DNA of 27,553 nt from Zopfochytrium polystomum (Eukaryota; Chytridiomycota; Chytridiomycetes; Chytridiales; Chytridiaceae), in assembly GCA_025765615.1 (NCBI GenBank), contig JAIVFJ010000526.1, positions 1 through 27,553 of the forward strand, read 5' to 3'. How positions within the stretch are numbered: the stretch's first letter is position 1; each line of letters starts with the position of its first letter. Positions 1 through 9,281 of the stretch are shown here, piece by piece. The notes beneath the pieces are model-generated. The model had not been told where the DNA came from and ran no database searches. It saw only the letters and a program-made list of their open reading frames with translations. The position numbers and the translations under genes were made by a program.

Positions 1-956
1 AGATTGAATGACGGGAAAGGGCAAGGAAATTTTTGGCTTCCCCAATGAGAAGGTCTCCAGAGATGAGCTATGCTCAATGTGAGACTATACTCACTCCTTT
101 GACCCTGGGATCTGGGCCCCAGAGTGAAGGAAAGCAGTAATGGGCTAAAACTAACTTTATTGGGCTGTTGTCCAGGGTGTTTCAACCCCACTACTTGCCT
201 AGTCCAAGAAGTATCCCTCTGATCTGTCTAACAGGTCTCAAACACAAAGAATGAACATTCAGAGGGACAATCCTCTCAAGGATTGGTACTGGAGCACTGA
301 TTACTTGCGTGGCCACAGGCTGATGTGAGAGGAAATGGAAAGGCACTCCTGAGGGTGCAGTATGAGATCCTCTACATCTCTGAAGGCTCATCCCATAGTC
401 TAGTGGATATGTGGGGAAAGGACAAGTCATCAATGATGGGGAACTCCTGGTTCTAAGGGCCAGTACCCTGGTGTTGGTGTTAATACTACTCTCTATGTAT
501 GCTCTGAAAGCACAGATATACCAATCAATAACTGTCATGAGTCATTGCTGACCCATGAGTGCCATAACAGCCATGGACAAACATACAGAGACAAGTCTCC
601 ACATGAATGAATCATGGGTGCCATAGGCATGAGATGACAGGGTTAAGCCCTGGAGCGCCCATACAGGACGGGATGGTATCCGACATACCAACTTGATGTG
701 GAAGATGAGACAGGCTTGACTTGAAGAGGGAAGAACCTGATGGTGAAGTTGTGCTCAAAAGAGGGGTGCAATGGCAGATTACTGTAAGTAACAAAGAAAG
801 CTTGGCCCACTCTGCACTAGCCTGTGAGGCCGACAGGCCGTCAAGCCTGTGACCTCAAATAAAAGAGTGTATACCCACTTTTTCACTGATAATTGTGAGG
901 ATTATCCACCTGTCTCGAAGCGCGTTATACACGCATTCGGCTTGGACTCTGCTGTA
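1..956. other. Left-edge region, no gene recognised
   Basis: I see no convincing coding sequence on either strand: open frames are short, lack domain signatures and show no coherent exon-intron pattern. On the minus strand an AATAAA-like hexamer lies near 158-163, which could be a polyadenylation signal of something lying further left, but nothing supports this. A short piece at 801-818 is shared with the minisatellite at 7.05-7.25 kb. Probably repeat-derived DNA. Confidence 0.5.
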
Positions 957-1070
957 TATATTATTATTTTATTATTATTGGTTGTCCACATAAGCCACCG
1001 ACTGACACTTGTTGTCGCGCCTGCGTCACCTGTCACTATTATTATTTGTGCCATTATTATTATTATTATT
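957..1070. repeat. Two (ATT)n microsatellite tracts
   Basis: Imperfect ATT/TTA trinucleotide runs occupy about 957-980 and 1037-1070, separated by roughly 55 bp of non-repetitive sequence. They lie just upstream of the tRNA-like SINE candidate. Confidence 0.8.
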
Positions 1071-1123
1071 CTGTACAATGGCTGCAGACCGAGTGACTCA
1101 GTGTCTGCTCAACTGCTGGCATA

Positions 1124-1345
1124 GGGCTTCCTTGCTCAGTGGTTAGAGCGCTCCCTTCAATTGGGAAGGTGCCAAGTTCGAGACATGCAGACTGTTGGGC
1201 TGCAAAGTCCACCATGTCCAGCTAATAACCCCTCACTTTTGGAATGACTAAGGACTGAACCACTTCTGTGGGAGAAGTGCAAAGTCCAGATGCCCAGCTA
1301 CCATGATGTAATGCCTCATATGAGTGGTATGAGAAGGCAGGGCTT
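1124..1345 (+). repeat. tRNA-derived SINE-like element (or tRNA pseudogene with tail)
   Basis: The segment opens with a tRNA-like head. A box-A-like stretch (TGCTCAGTGG, 1133-1142) forms a perfect 4-bp D stem (GCTC/GAGC) around an 8-nt loop. An anticodon-like arm with a CCC/GGG stem and loop TTCAATT follows, then a weak box B (AGTTCGAGAC, 1176-1185). The T stem does not pair, so it is not a functional tRNA. About 150 bp of unrelated body and a pyrimidine-rich tail (CTTTTCTTTCTCTTTCTG, ending near 1350) follow, as in a tRNA-derived SINE. No other copy is visible in the window, so it is classed on structure alone. Confidence 0.4.
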
Positions 1346-1832
1346 TTCTTTCTCTTTCTGTTGATGATTTTTACTTATTTTTCCAATTAGTATTTTCCTT
1401 TGTTTTGGCTCTTTTTCTTGTTTTATCTTTTATTTAGTTGTTTGTTTACTGTCTCTCTTTGTGTGTCTTTCTTTCTTTTTGTGGCTGTGGTGAGTGTCTT
1501 CTTGTCTGCACCAATCATTTCTTGCCAGTTCCTCCACCCCCCCTCCACTCTGCTCTGGTGGCTGTCTGCCAAGAAATGGCCCCATGATTCTCTGAGCTGT
1601 CTCTTTTTGTTGATGGCTCAGCCCCATTTGGTGAATCACCCATCCATTCTGTTCTTTACTGTTTTATTTATTGTTTTGTTGTTTTGTATGTGTTTTCCCT
1701 CCTTTTTCCTCTCCTCCCTGTGATTCCAACCCTCTCCTATTTAAACTGCTGCCCCCCCTTCTTGTTGACTGTGAGAACTGTACCTGAAGTCCCTTGCCTG
1801 CCCTTTTCTTCCTGACTGTGTGTATGAGCTGG
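1346..1832. other. Pyrimidine-rich region without a gene
   Basis: T- and C-rich DNA with homopolymer-like runs. Open frames translate to low-complexity Phe/Leu/Ser strings with no domain signature. It ends at the 3' LTR of element 1; the last four bases (CTGG, 1829-1832) form one half of that element's probable target-site duplication. Confidence 0.5.
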
Positions 1833-2185
1833 TGTCAGGAACAGGGCAGGACAGGACAAGGCAGACAAGGAACTGAGAGGAGTGATGATTGTATTGGAAA
1901 CAATAATTCACTTGAGGGATGGGACAGGTCCCCCATCCCCCTTTTATACCTTTTGAGAGTGTTCCTTGTCAAGACTCCAAGAAAGTTCCAGAAAGAGCAA
2001 TTAGTAATACAATGATACCAATGATACCAATGACAACAAGACAAGTCAGGAAAGCAAAGAAGGTTCCAGAAGGTTCCACAAGGTTCCATGAAGGAATGTT
2101 CTAGAAGGTTCCAGAAGGTTCCAGAAGGTTCCATGAAGGAATGTTCTAGAAGGTTCCAGAGGTTTCCAGAGGGTGATTCATAACA
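1833..2185 (-). repeat. 3' LTR of element 1
   Basis: This 353-bp LTR with TG...CA ends matches 5436-5788 except at one base: minus-strand ATTGTATTAC here, ATTGCATTAC in the 5' LTR. It carries the GAA/TTC pentamer arrays at 2059-2166. A TATA box and the start-of-R motif follow towards 1833. Confidence 0.95.
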
Positions 2186-2200
2186 TCATCTCCCCCTTTT
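2186..2200 (-). other. Polypurine tract of element 1
   Basis: On the minus strand the run AAAAGGGGGAGATGA directly precedes the 3' LTR, as expected for the plus-strand primer of an LTR retrotransposon. The pol stop codon TGA forms its last three bases. Confidence 0.8.
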
Positions 2201-4493
2201 AGGCCTCTTCTGCAACTTGGTGGGGTACCTGGTCTTGAACTCGAGCAGAAGGTCTTGGCAGTGAGTGAGGTTTGACTCAGGCTCCCAGGTGTTGTCAGCA
2301 TCTGAGTAACCTTTCCACTTAACAAGGAACTTGAGTGTTCTTCCAAACCACTTGGCATCCAAGATTTGTTCAACCTCAAATTCCTCTTCACCTTCTACCT
2401 CAACTGGAGGAGGAGGAGGAACAACTCTGCCTGGAATGGAATTGGCCACAAACTTCTCTAAAAGGCTGACATGGAAAACTGGGTGGATCTTCATGGATGC
2501 AGGGAGATCCAGCTTGAAGGTGACTGGATTGATTTGCTCCAAGATCTTGAAAGGTCCCAACTTGAGGTTGTCTAGCTTGGGACTTGGTCTTTTGGTCTGC
2601 AAGTTCTTCCTCAGAAGCCAAACTTGCTGACCCACAGCAAGGTCATGGTCCATTCTGTGAGTGTTGGCAAATCTTGAGGCATCTTCTTGGGCTTGCTTCA
2701 GGGTGGAGTCCAGGAAGGAGTTGATGATCTTGAGCTTATGTAAGTGTGAAGCCGCAGCAGGAGCTTGGACATTGGATAGGGTCTCTTGTCCCAGAAGATC
2801 TCCTCTTGGATTGAAGCCATAGGTTGCAAAGAAAGGAGATAGCTGGGTGCTTGAGTGGAGAGAATTGTTGAGAGCAAATTCTGCCAGTGGAAGGAGGGTG
2901 GGCCAATCATCCTGTTGATAGCTGACATAGCACCTCAAATACTGCTCCAGAGTCTGGTTTGTTCTTTCTGTTTGTCCATCAGTCTGAGGGTGATAAGCAG
3001 TTGACAGTTGAGACTTGATTCCAAGGGCTGCTGTGAGTGCTTTCCAAAATTGAGATCTGAACTGTGGTCCTCTGTCACTGACGATTGACTGAGGCAGCCC
3101 ATGGAGCCTGAATATGTGCTGCAAAAACAGGTCTGCTGTTCCTTGTGCATCTATATTCTCAGTGCAGGGGATGAAATGGGCCAACTTTGTCCTTCTGCAG
3201 ATGACAACAAGGATAGAGTCAAATCCATGGGATGGGGGCAGTTTCACAATGAAGTCCATGGATATTGATGACCAAGGGCTGATGGCAATTGGGAGGGGCT
3301 CCAGAAGTCCATAGGGCTTGTGTCTGCTGGATTTGTTTCTTTGACAGGTTTCACAGCTGCTGACATAGTTCTTGATGTACTTCCTCATGCCTGGCCAGTA
3401 GAAGTCTCTGGAAACAAGCTCATATGTCTTGTGCTCTCCTGGGTGTCCAGCTGTTGCTGCATCATGCCTTGTCTTGAGTATCTCAAGTTTTTCCTCTTCT
3501 TGGCTGATTTGAATCTTGTGAGGCTTGGGGTCCTTGGAAATAGCATGGGCCCACACACTGTCAGGAAGCAGTGAAAGGTGTGTCTTGGATGGTGGGGTGA
3601 AACCATCTCCCCCTTCAGGTGCAAGGTCTGTCCTTCTGTGCTCATCAGCAGTGGGGGCTTGAATTGTTGACTGGGAACTGTGATTCTTGAATCTTTGACT
3701 GAGGGTTCTGTTCTTGGCAAAGACTGTGAGCTGTGGAGCTTGAATCTTGAATTTGGACTGTGAACTGTGGTACTTGAATCTTTGACTGTGGGTTCTGTGA
3801 ACTACAGACTTGGCCATGACTGTGAGCTCTATGAGCTGTGCTGGAATCTTGACTATGAACTGTGAACTGTGAAACTTGAATCTTGGCTGGGATCTGTGAG
3901 CTGCAGGCTGATACTGGAGCTGTCATTTGTGGTTGACCTTGGATACTAGGCTGAGAGCCTTGAATCAGGGACTTGAGAGCATGAGACTTGGAGGCTTGAC
4001 TTGAGTTTTGGGTGACTGTTCCAATTGGTGGAGGTTGGACTTGACCAGTGACCCAATCAATGGCAGGGTTCTGGGCTTGCAGCCATGGTAATCCCAGGAT
4101 GACAGAGAATGTGGGTGAGCCAAGATCCAATACTTCCAGGTTGACCATGGATGGTGGAAAGTCTTGGATGTGGAGGTTTAGCTTGGTTTCATGGCTGATT
4201 TCCTTGAACAGAGCATGATTGGCAAAGTGGACCTTGAGGGGTGTGGATTTCTTGATGGTGGGAATGGCACAAGACTTGGCAAGGGTGGCATCAATGATGT
4301 TGCAGGATGATCCAGAGTCTATAAGGGCCTTGGTTGTGATGGTTGACTTGGGTGAGAGTTGAATCTTGACATCCATGGTGAGTTGGTGGGGCTTGGAATC
4401 TGAGGTGTTTGTGGTGCTGGTGGTGGTGATGAAACAGGGGCAGCTTGGAGGAGGGTCCAGGGAATTGCCCCTCAGTGAGCCTGGACCTGGGAG
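2186..4493 (-). pseudogene. pol of element 1: protease-linker-integrase-chromodomain, frameshifted
   Basis: The minus-strand pol frame is entered near 4493 by a -1 shift out of gag. It runs through the protease (ALIDSGSSCNIID) and the repetitive linker, then stops near 3645. The integrase-chromodomain part continues in another frame to 2186. Compared with element 2, the linker around 3640-3655 differs by a net one base: five C plus an extra ACTGCT-type triplet here, against seven C there. The H2C2 finger, the DD35E catalytic triad and the chromodomain (VKWKGYSDADNTWEPESN) remain intact downstream. Reverse transcriptase and RNase H are missing. It is therefore a broken copy of an already RT-less pol. 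Confidence 0.88.
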
Positions 4494-4499
4494 TTTGGG
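4436..4499 (-). promoter_or_regulatory. -1 ribosomal frameshift signal (slippery site plus pseudoknot), element 1
   Basis: On the minus strand the heptamer CCCAAAC (4493-4499) is followed after 5 nt by an 8-bp stem (4480-4487 with 4454-4461). The loop bases 4466-4472 can pair 7 bp with 4436-4442, giving an H-type pseudoknot. The layout is identical to the site in element 2. Confidence 0.75.
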
Positions 4500-5395
4500 T
4501 GCTTCTTCCTTGGGCAGTCCTTGACAGCATGCTCCTTGGAGCCACAGTAGAAACACAGTCCCTGCTGGGCCCTCCTTGTTTTCTCCTCTTGGCTCAGAGG
4601 ACCCTTAGGAAGTGTCTCAACTGCATCCACTTGCATGGGTTCAGGAACTGTAAGAGCTTGAGGAACTGGGGTAGGTCTTGATGTAGTTCCTACTTGTCTT
4701 TGCTTCAGCCTCTTGGAGTAGAGTCTGTTGTCAATCTTGATGGCAAGGAGAATGTACTCTTCCAAGGTCTCAGGGATGTGCAGAGACTGGGCGAGCATGT
4801 CTTGGATGGACTCATGGAGACCATCATGGTACAGCTCCATCAGAGCTGCATCATTGTATCCAGAGTCTCTGGCTAGTTGCTTGAATTGGTTGGTGTAGGC
4901 CACACAAGATTGCTTTCCTTGCTTGATATGCTTGAGCTTGGATCTTGCTGTCCAAGATGCGTAGGGGTCACCAAAGGTAGCTTCCAGCCCCTCCCAGAGC
5001 TCTTGCAGGGTGGTGGGTGTGCTTGGGAGAGATCTGTACCATGATTGAGCTTGACCAGACAGGAGGGTGCTTGTGAAAAGAACCTTGACTTGCTCACTGG
5101 GAAATCTTGAAGGTTGGAGAAGGATGACATTCTCCACAGTGGCCATGAAGTTCCGAAGGTCTTTGGCCAGCCCAGTGAACTTGTCAGGGCTGGGAACCTT
5201 GGGCTCTCTTGCTTGGTTGGCTTGAGGCAGGGGAAGAGCTTGATGTTCTTGTTGGTGAAGTTGTTGTTGAAGCTGGTGCTGCTGGTGAAGGACTTGTTCT
5301 TGAAGTTGGTGTGTCTGTCTTGAGAGGGCTTGTAATTGGTCCATCAAGGCTTGGAAGGCAGTTGCATCAGGGAAGGTGTTGTTTGGGTCAGACAT
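4472..5395 (-). CDS. gag: Gag polyprotein of element 1
   Basis: A 307-residue Gag on the minus strand that builds the virus-like particle. It has a Gln-rich N-terminal segment (about residues 20-60), a retrotransposon Gag capsid region in the middle (VKVLFTSTLLSGQAQSWY), and a C-terminal zinc knuckle CFYCGSKEHAVKDC (C-x2-C-x4-H-x4-C). The ATG lies about 40 bp downstream of the 5' LTR, just past the PBS, and is the first in the transcript. The frame is intact and differs from the Gag of element 2 at very few residues (for example Ala for Ser in DMLAQSL). It overlaps pol in the -1 frame. Purifying selection or recent duplication would both explain its integrity; recent duplication is the simpler. 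Confidence 0.9.
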   Translation of the reverse strand: MSDPNNTFPDATAFQALMDQLQALSRQTHQLQEQVLHQQHQLQQQLHQQEHQALPLPQANQAREPKVPSPDKFTGLAKDLRNFMATVENVILLQPSRFPSEQVKVLFTSTLLSGQAQSWYRSLPSTPTTLQELWEGLEATFGDPYASWTARSKLKHIKQGKQSCVAYTNQFKQLARDSGYNDAALMELYHDGLHESIQDMLAQSLHIPETLEEYILLAIKIDNRLYSKRLKQRQVGTTSRPTPVPQALTVPEPMQVDAVETLPKGPLSQEEKTRRAQQGLCFYCGSKEHAVKDCPRKKHPNSQVQAH

Positions 5396-5422
5396 GATGG
5401 CAGAGAGTAGTGGGAGAGGGTG

Positions 5423-5433
5423 AAGTGAATTAT
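5423..5433 (-). other. Self-complementary primer binding site of element 1
   Basis: Just inside the 5' LTR, minus-strand ATAATTCACTT is the exact reverse complement of the 11 nt beginning R in the LTR (5506-5516). This predicts self-priming rather than tRNA priming. Confidence 0.7.
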
Positions 5434-5435
5434 GA

Positions 5436-5788
5436 TGTCAGGAACAGGGCAGGACAGGACAAGGCAGACAAGGAACTGAGAGGAGTGATGATTGTATTGG
5501 AAACAATAATTCACTTGAGGGATGGGACAGGTCCCCCATCCCCCTTTTATACCTTTTGAGAGTGTTCCTTGTCAAGACTCCAAGAAAGTTCCAGAAAGAG
5601 CAATTAGTAATGCAATGATACCAATGATACCAATGACAACAAGACAAGTCAGGAAAGCAAAGAAGGTTCCAGAAGGTTCCACAAGGTTCCATGAAGGAAT
5701 GTTCTAGAAGGTTCCAGAAGGTTCCAGAAGGTTCCATGAAGGAATGTTCTAGAAGGTTCCAGAGGTTTCCAGAGGGTGATTCATAACA
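5436..5788 (-). repeat. 5' LTR of element 1
   Basis: A 353-bp LTR. On the minus strand it holds, in order, GAA/TTC pentamer arrays (5662-5769), a TATA box GGTATAAAAGG (about 5543-5553), and the start-of-R motif (5506-5516). It ends CTGACA at 5436. It is identical to the 5' LTR of element 2 at the base that distinguishes 5' from 3' LTRs. Confidence 0.95.
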
Positions 5789-5793
5789 CTGGG

Positions 5794-5877
5794 GGTGGCA
5801 GTCCCCTGGTGTGTGACAGGAGGTTGAAGTCCTCTTGGCCATGATGGCAGTGTGCTGGGTTCAAGCCCCAGTGCACC
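5794..5877 (+). other. tRNA-like sequence (class II fold, probably pseudogene or SINE head)
   Basis: The 84 nt can fold as a tRNA with a long variable arm. The acceptor GGTGGCA pairs with TGCACC with one bulged G. A 3-bp D stem (GTC/GAC) encloses a GG-containing loop. The anticodon arm is GAGG-TTGAAGT-CCTC and the variable arm GCCA-TGA-TGGC. The T arm is perfect (CTGGG-TTCAAGC-CCCAG, a good box B). A GAA anticodon does not fit a class II tRNA, and box A is poor, so function is doubtful. It begins 5 bp from the LTR of element 1. An exact inverted copy, including those 5 bp, borders element 2. Confidence 0.5.
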
Positions 5878-8402
5878 TCACCATTCTGCATACTGTTTGG
5901 GTTGGACTGGGTAGGAGCCACTTGGTGATGGAAGGATAGAGGGTAAATCTGTGGTGGTGCCTCTAGGTTCCTGTCAATACATCTAGTCAAATCCAGGTCT
6001 CTCAAGGTGATATGAATGAGCTGGCTGGTCAGGTACTGCTGCAGAAATGGTCTCTCAGGTATGCCCCCATCTCCCTGGTTGTTGGCTCCTGTGGCCTCTG
6101 GTGGGCCTGGTCTTCACTGGGTTCAGACCCTCTTTCTCTCAGATGAATGCCTGTGATGTCATGGTGTCACACTTGTGTGTGGGAGTGGGTTTTAACCTTC
6201 CTTGCTTCTAAGATAGGGGATTCCTCTGGCCTGGTGAGGCAGAAGTCTGTGTCCTAGTAGGATGAAGCAAGAAGAGTCCCACTGTCTCCCACCCTGTGTG
6301 CCCCCTCCTTGGATTGAGTTGGAACCTCTCTTGGGAGTGAGACAAGATGTGTCTGGTTCTGTTAAGTGGAAAACAGTTCTGGTTTGATCCAACAGGCATC
6401 TCTGCACACTAATTGTTCCTTGTGTTTGCCCTTTGTGTCCAACCCCCTCCAACTTAGGGCTTGTCTTTGGCAGAGAGGGAGCTGGTGCTCCAAGGTGGTG
6501 GCTCCAACAGGTTGGGACCTGGCCACTTTCCTCCCCACTCTCTTGCCTTCCCCCTTGGCTTCTGCCTTGGGAAGGAGCTGGCACAGATTGGTTGGTGCTG
6601 CCTTAGGCGCCCCCTTTGTTGCCCTAAGTCTCATTCCTTACCGAGTGATTCCGGTCCCTTTGGCTTGCCATTGGGGTTTCTCTGTGTCTTGGACCAGAGG
6701 CATTTTGCACTTTCTTTTGTGATTGTGCCACCCTTGTCACACTTTTCTTATGTTGCCCTTTTAGATGTGTGATAACTGCTCTTTTTTGTGTTTAAAGAGT
6801 TTCTTTTGTGTTTGATGATGGGCTTTAGTAGACTCCAAATACATTTTCCTGTCTGGTGACCCCTAGACACCTTCTTTTGCCCCTTTTCATTAGATAGGAT
6901 TGGTATTTAGGCCATTGCTCTATTTCCACCTCCAGCCCAGGGTGAGGAGATTTAGAGAGCACAGTCTCACAAGCCTCTCTAAGTTCTCATCTCAGTAGAC
7001 CCAACCCAACTTGGTCTTCACACACTCTTGCTTTGGGGAGGGGGCACTCACACAGCTTGGCCTACTCTGCACTTGCCTGGGGGGAATGCTACCTCTACTT
7101 GCTTGGTCTGGGGGCTCTGGCCAAAGAGGACTTCTAATCCACCCTGCTTGGCCTACTCTGCACTTGCCAGGGGGATCTCCTACACCAAAAGAGGACTCCA
7201 TCTTCCCTGCTTGGCCCACTCTGCACTTTGCCAGGGAAGATCTCCTATCCACCACACACATGGTCTTTTGGGGAGGCACTCACCTTACAACACCCTGAAA
7301 GGAGATATGAGGGACGCAACTAGTCAAACAGGGGCTGCCCAAGGGGGAGTCTTATTGATTGTTTTTGAGTTGAGAGTTATTATTGAAGAGAAGAAGGGGG
7401 GAAAGGGGCAGTATTTATGGGGATCAGAGAGAGAAAGAAAGAAGGAGGAAGAAAAAGAAGAAAAAGACAAAAGATAGTAAAAAGGAGAAAATGAAAGAAA
7501 AGAACAATTTGTAAGAATGAATCATCTTTCAGCCACACCCCCCTCCACCCAGTGTCTCTCCTGCCTCATATTTGAGATGGGCTGAAATTGAGGGCTGGGA
7601 GGCCACATCAGTGCAGGGACAGAGGCTTGAAAGGTGGGAAAAAGGGAAAATAAGAGAAAATGAGTAAAAATAAGAAGAAATAAAGGGTGTGCGCCTTGTG
7701 CTTAGGCCCATTCAGCACAAGGAACACCAGATGCTCTTTTTGATGTGGGGCATCAGCACTGAGTTACTTTTGAAAGTAAGAATAAGTATTCACACATAGG
7801 AATAGAGTGGTTGTTTGTGATTGATGGGGGGGCCACTATACGTAAAGGTAAAACCAATGAACTAGTCAAGGAAGAGCTTTTAAAGAGACCTCAATAGCTC
7901 AATGGCCCATGAGATTAGGAATCTCATAGCAGCACAACTGCGGAATTAAAAGAGAAGAGGGCAACAGGGGGTTTTATCTTGCAAAGAACCCATTCTCAAA
8001 CACAACAGGAGCGGTTAATAGCACGGAGGGATGTACAGAGTGCGATTGAATACCCCTCACCACATGGCGCTGAGGGAACTCTCGTTGTCGTCAGAACAAG
8101 GGCGGGAGAGAGAAGGGAGTTGACTATGTAGGGGTCAGAAGGTCGCCAGTTGGGAACTCGCACGCAGAAATACCAACAATCATACATGTTGAGATTTGAG
8201 CCTAGGAAACCAGCTTCCTATGTTGATGGTGGCCTCGTCACCGCCGCTGATGCAACTTACACTAAGTCGGGTAAGCCAAAAGGCCTAATCTGAATCCAAC
8301 AAAAAGAGTTAGGTGAAGACGGCAGTGATTCTAGCTTTGCTTTCCTAGGCCTCGCCAGCGAGGACAATGCGATTAGAATCACACTCAATGGGTGCAGACA
8401 AT
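5878..8402. other. Spacer of the inverted duplication, no gene
   Basis: About 2.5 kb without a supportable gene on either strand. It contains a G/T-rich stretch (5.9-6.9 kb), a minisatellite (7.05-7.26 kb), a purine-rich run (about 7385-7510) and a less repetitive piece at 7.95-8.40 kb. A hairpin with 8-bp arms (ATGAGATT/AATCTCAT) lies at about 7909-7927. Open frames lack motifs and their codon composition resembles noncoding DNA. Old, decayed transposon material is the likeliest content. Confidence 0.5.
7050..7260. repeat. Degenerate minisatellite (GCTTGGCCYACTCTGCACT core)
   Basis: The core GCTTGGCCYACTCTGCACT followed by a TGCCWGGG-type end recurs about every 65-90 bp, near 7057, 7147 and 7219, with GATCTCCTA and AAGAGGACT pieces between copies. 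A further copy of the core sits alone at 800-818. Confidence 0.65.
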
Positions 8403-8833
8403 TGTTGAACCAGGGCAGCTCACAGCAGCTCCAGGTTACCTGACTTTTGTCTGAACCAATGTTGGACCAGGGACTGGTTGATTTCCCCTGATGATTTCAA
8501 ATATTTTTCCTCTGTGGGAAGACTGGTCACTGCACACAGACCTCTGGACAGACCTTGGTTGATTTGAAATGCTCCTGAAGATTTCAAATCACTGTCCCTC
8601 TGTGGGATGGGTTTACAACACCTCCCCAGAGCAAAGTCCTGTCTGAAGCAGTTTGCAACTTGTTCAGATAGGCAAAACAGGAAAACTGGTCAACCTCCCT
8701 GCAGGAGTATAAATTGGGCAGAGCTTTCTTATTGAAAAAAGGCACTCTCACTCCAATTTGCCAGTCCCTGTCTAAAACAAGCTCTTTTTACCCACTTGCC
8801 CTTGGTCACTTGCTACACTCACTCCCTTGTACA
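8403..8833 (+). repeat. Possible solo LTR or promoter remnant of another element
   Basis: The block starts TGTTGAAC and ends TTGTACA, the usual LTR end signature. It has two imperfect direct repeats of about 50 bp (GATTTCAAAT...CTCTGTGGGA, near 8490-8520 and 8578-8608). A good TATA box (GTATAAATT, 8707-8715) is followed by about 120 bp. No second copy and no target-site duplication (ACAAT versus AGTTC) are visible, so the call rests on architecture only. Confidence 0.3.
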
Positions 8834-8909
8834 AGTTCTCGATTCAAGCCTTGGTTCCTCGACCCTTCCACCTTCTTGGGATGCTGCCTCCACTCACGAC
8901 GTCGCCTTC

Positions 8910-8993
8910 GGTGCACTGGGGCTTGAACCCAGCACACTGCCATCATGGCCAAGAGGACTTCAACCTCCTGTCACACACCAGGGGACTGCCACC
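8910..8993 (-). other. tRNA-like sequence, inverted copy bordering element 2
   Basis: Bases 8910-8998 are an exact reverse complement of 5789-5877 (89/89). The tRNA-like fold ends 5 bp from the LTR of element 2. Identity stops exactly at the 3' end of the acceptor stem; beyond 8909 the sequence is unrelated to that beyond 5877. Confidence 0.5.
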
Positions 8994-9017
8994 CCCAGTG
9001 TTATGAATCACCCTCTG

Positions 9018-9125
9018 GAAACCTCTGGAACCTTCTAGAACATTCCTTCATGGAACCTTCTGGAACCTTCTGGAACCTTCTAGAACATTCCTTCATGGAA
9101 CCTTGTGGAACCTTCTGGAACCTTC
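9018..9125 (+). promoter_or_regulatory. Heat-shock-element arrays in U3
   Basis: Alternating GAA and TTC triplets spaced exactly 5 bp apart form near-perfect heat-shock elements (nGAAnnTTCn). Triplets fall at 9028-9045 (four), 9053-9090 (eight in a row) and 9098-9125 (five, with one TTG mismatch). The same arrays occur at 2059-2166, 5662-5769 and 12620-12727. HSF trimers bind three or more such units, so U3 is predicted to be HSF-responsive. That is inference. Confidence 0.65.
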
Positions 9126-9233
9126 TTTGCTTTCCTGACTTGTCTTGTTGTCATTGGTATCATTGGTATCATTGCATTACTAATTGCTCTTTCTGGAACT
9201 TTCTTGGAGTCTTGACAAGGAACACTCTCAAAA

Positions 9234-9281
9234 GGTATAAAAGGGGGATGGGGGACCTGTCCCATCCCTCAAGTGAATTAT
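9234..9281 (+). promoter_or_regulatory. LTR TATA box and start of R
   Basis: GGTATAAAAGG (9234-9244) is followed 35 bp later by AAGTGAATTAT (9271-9281). That 11-mer is the exact reverse complement of the downstream PBS, which fixes the likely 5' end of the genomic RNA at or very near 9271. Confidence 0.65.

Larger units (their letters stand above)
1833..5788 (-). mobile_element. Ty3/gypsy LTR retrotransposon, element 1 (RT-less, pol frameshifted)
   Basis: A complete LTR-to-LTR element of 3956 bp on the minus strand. Both LTRs are 353 bp, begin TGTTATGAATC and end CTGACA, and differ at one position. A 4-bp direct repeat (CTGG, 1829-1832 and 5789-5792) flanks it and fits a target-site duplication. 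Internal order is PBS, gag, pol (protease, linker, integrase, chromodomain), polypurine tract. Reverse transcriptase and RNase H are absent, so it could move only if another element supplied them. It is an inverted near-copy of element 2, with a net one-base length difference that breaks its pol frame in the linker. Confidence 0.93.

Noticed and set aside
1400..1723. Hydrophobic plus-strand open frame of 107 codons (Phe/Leu-rich)
   Set aside because: It comes from T-rich low-complexity DNA and has no motif. A membrane protein is not supported.
1835..2134. Open frames with repeating EPSGTFWNLLEHSFM-like text in all LTRs
   Set aside because: They are translations of the GAA/TTC arrays in U3 and carry no start context or domain; a by-product of the heat-shock-element repeats.
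2331..5397. Plus-strand open frames across element 1, and minus-strand ones across element 2
   Set aside because: They are shadows of gag and pol. Nearly identical shadows occur in both copies because the DNA is duplicated, not because they are conserved genes.
7887..7950. A tRNA-Pro-like sequence (TAGCTCAATGG box A and a stem-loop with AGG in the loop)
   Set aside because: The D stem and anticodon stem would need the same bases and there is no box B. It is better seen as an 8-bp hairpin.
5878..8909. CRISPR array, integron or prokaryotic mobile island
   Set aside because: The repeats are irregular and imperfect, with no uniform spacers. Introns, LTRs and chromodomain show that the DNA is eukaryotic.
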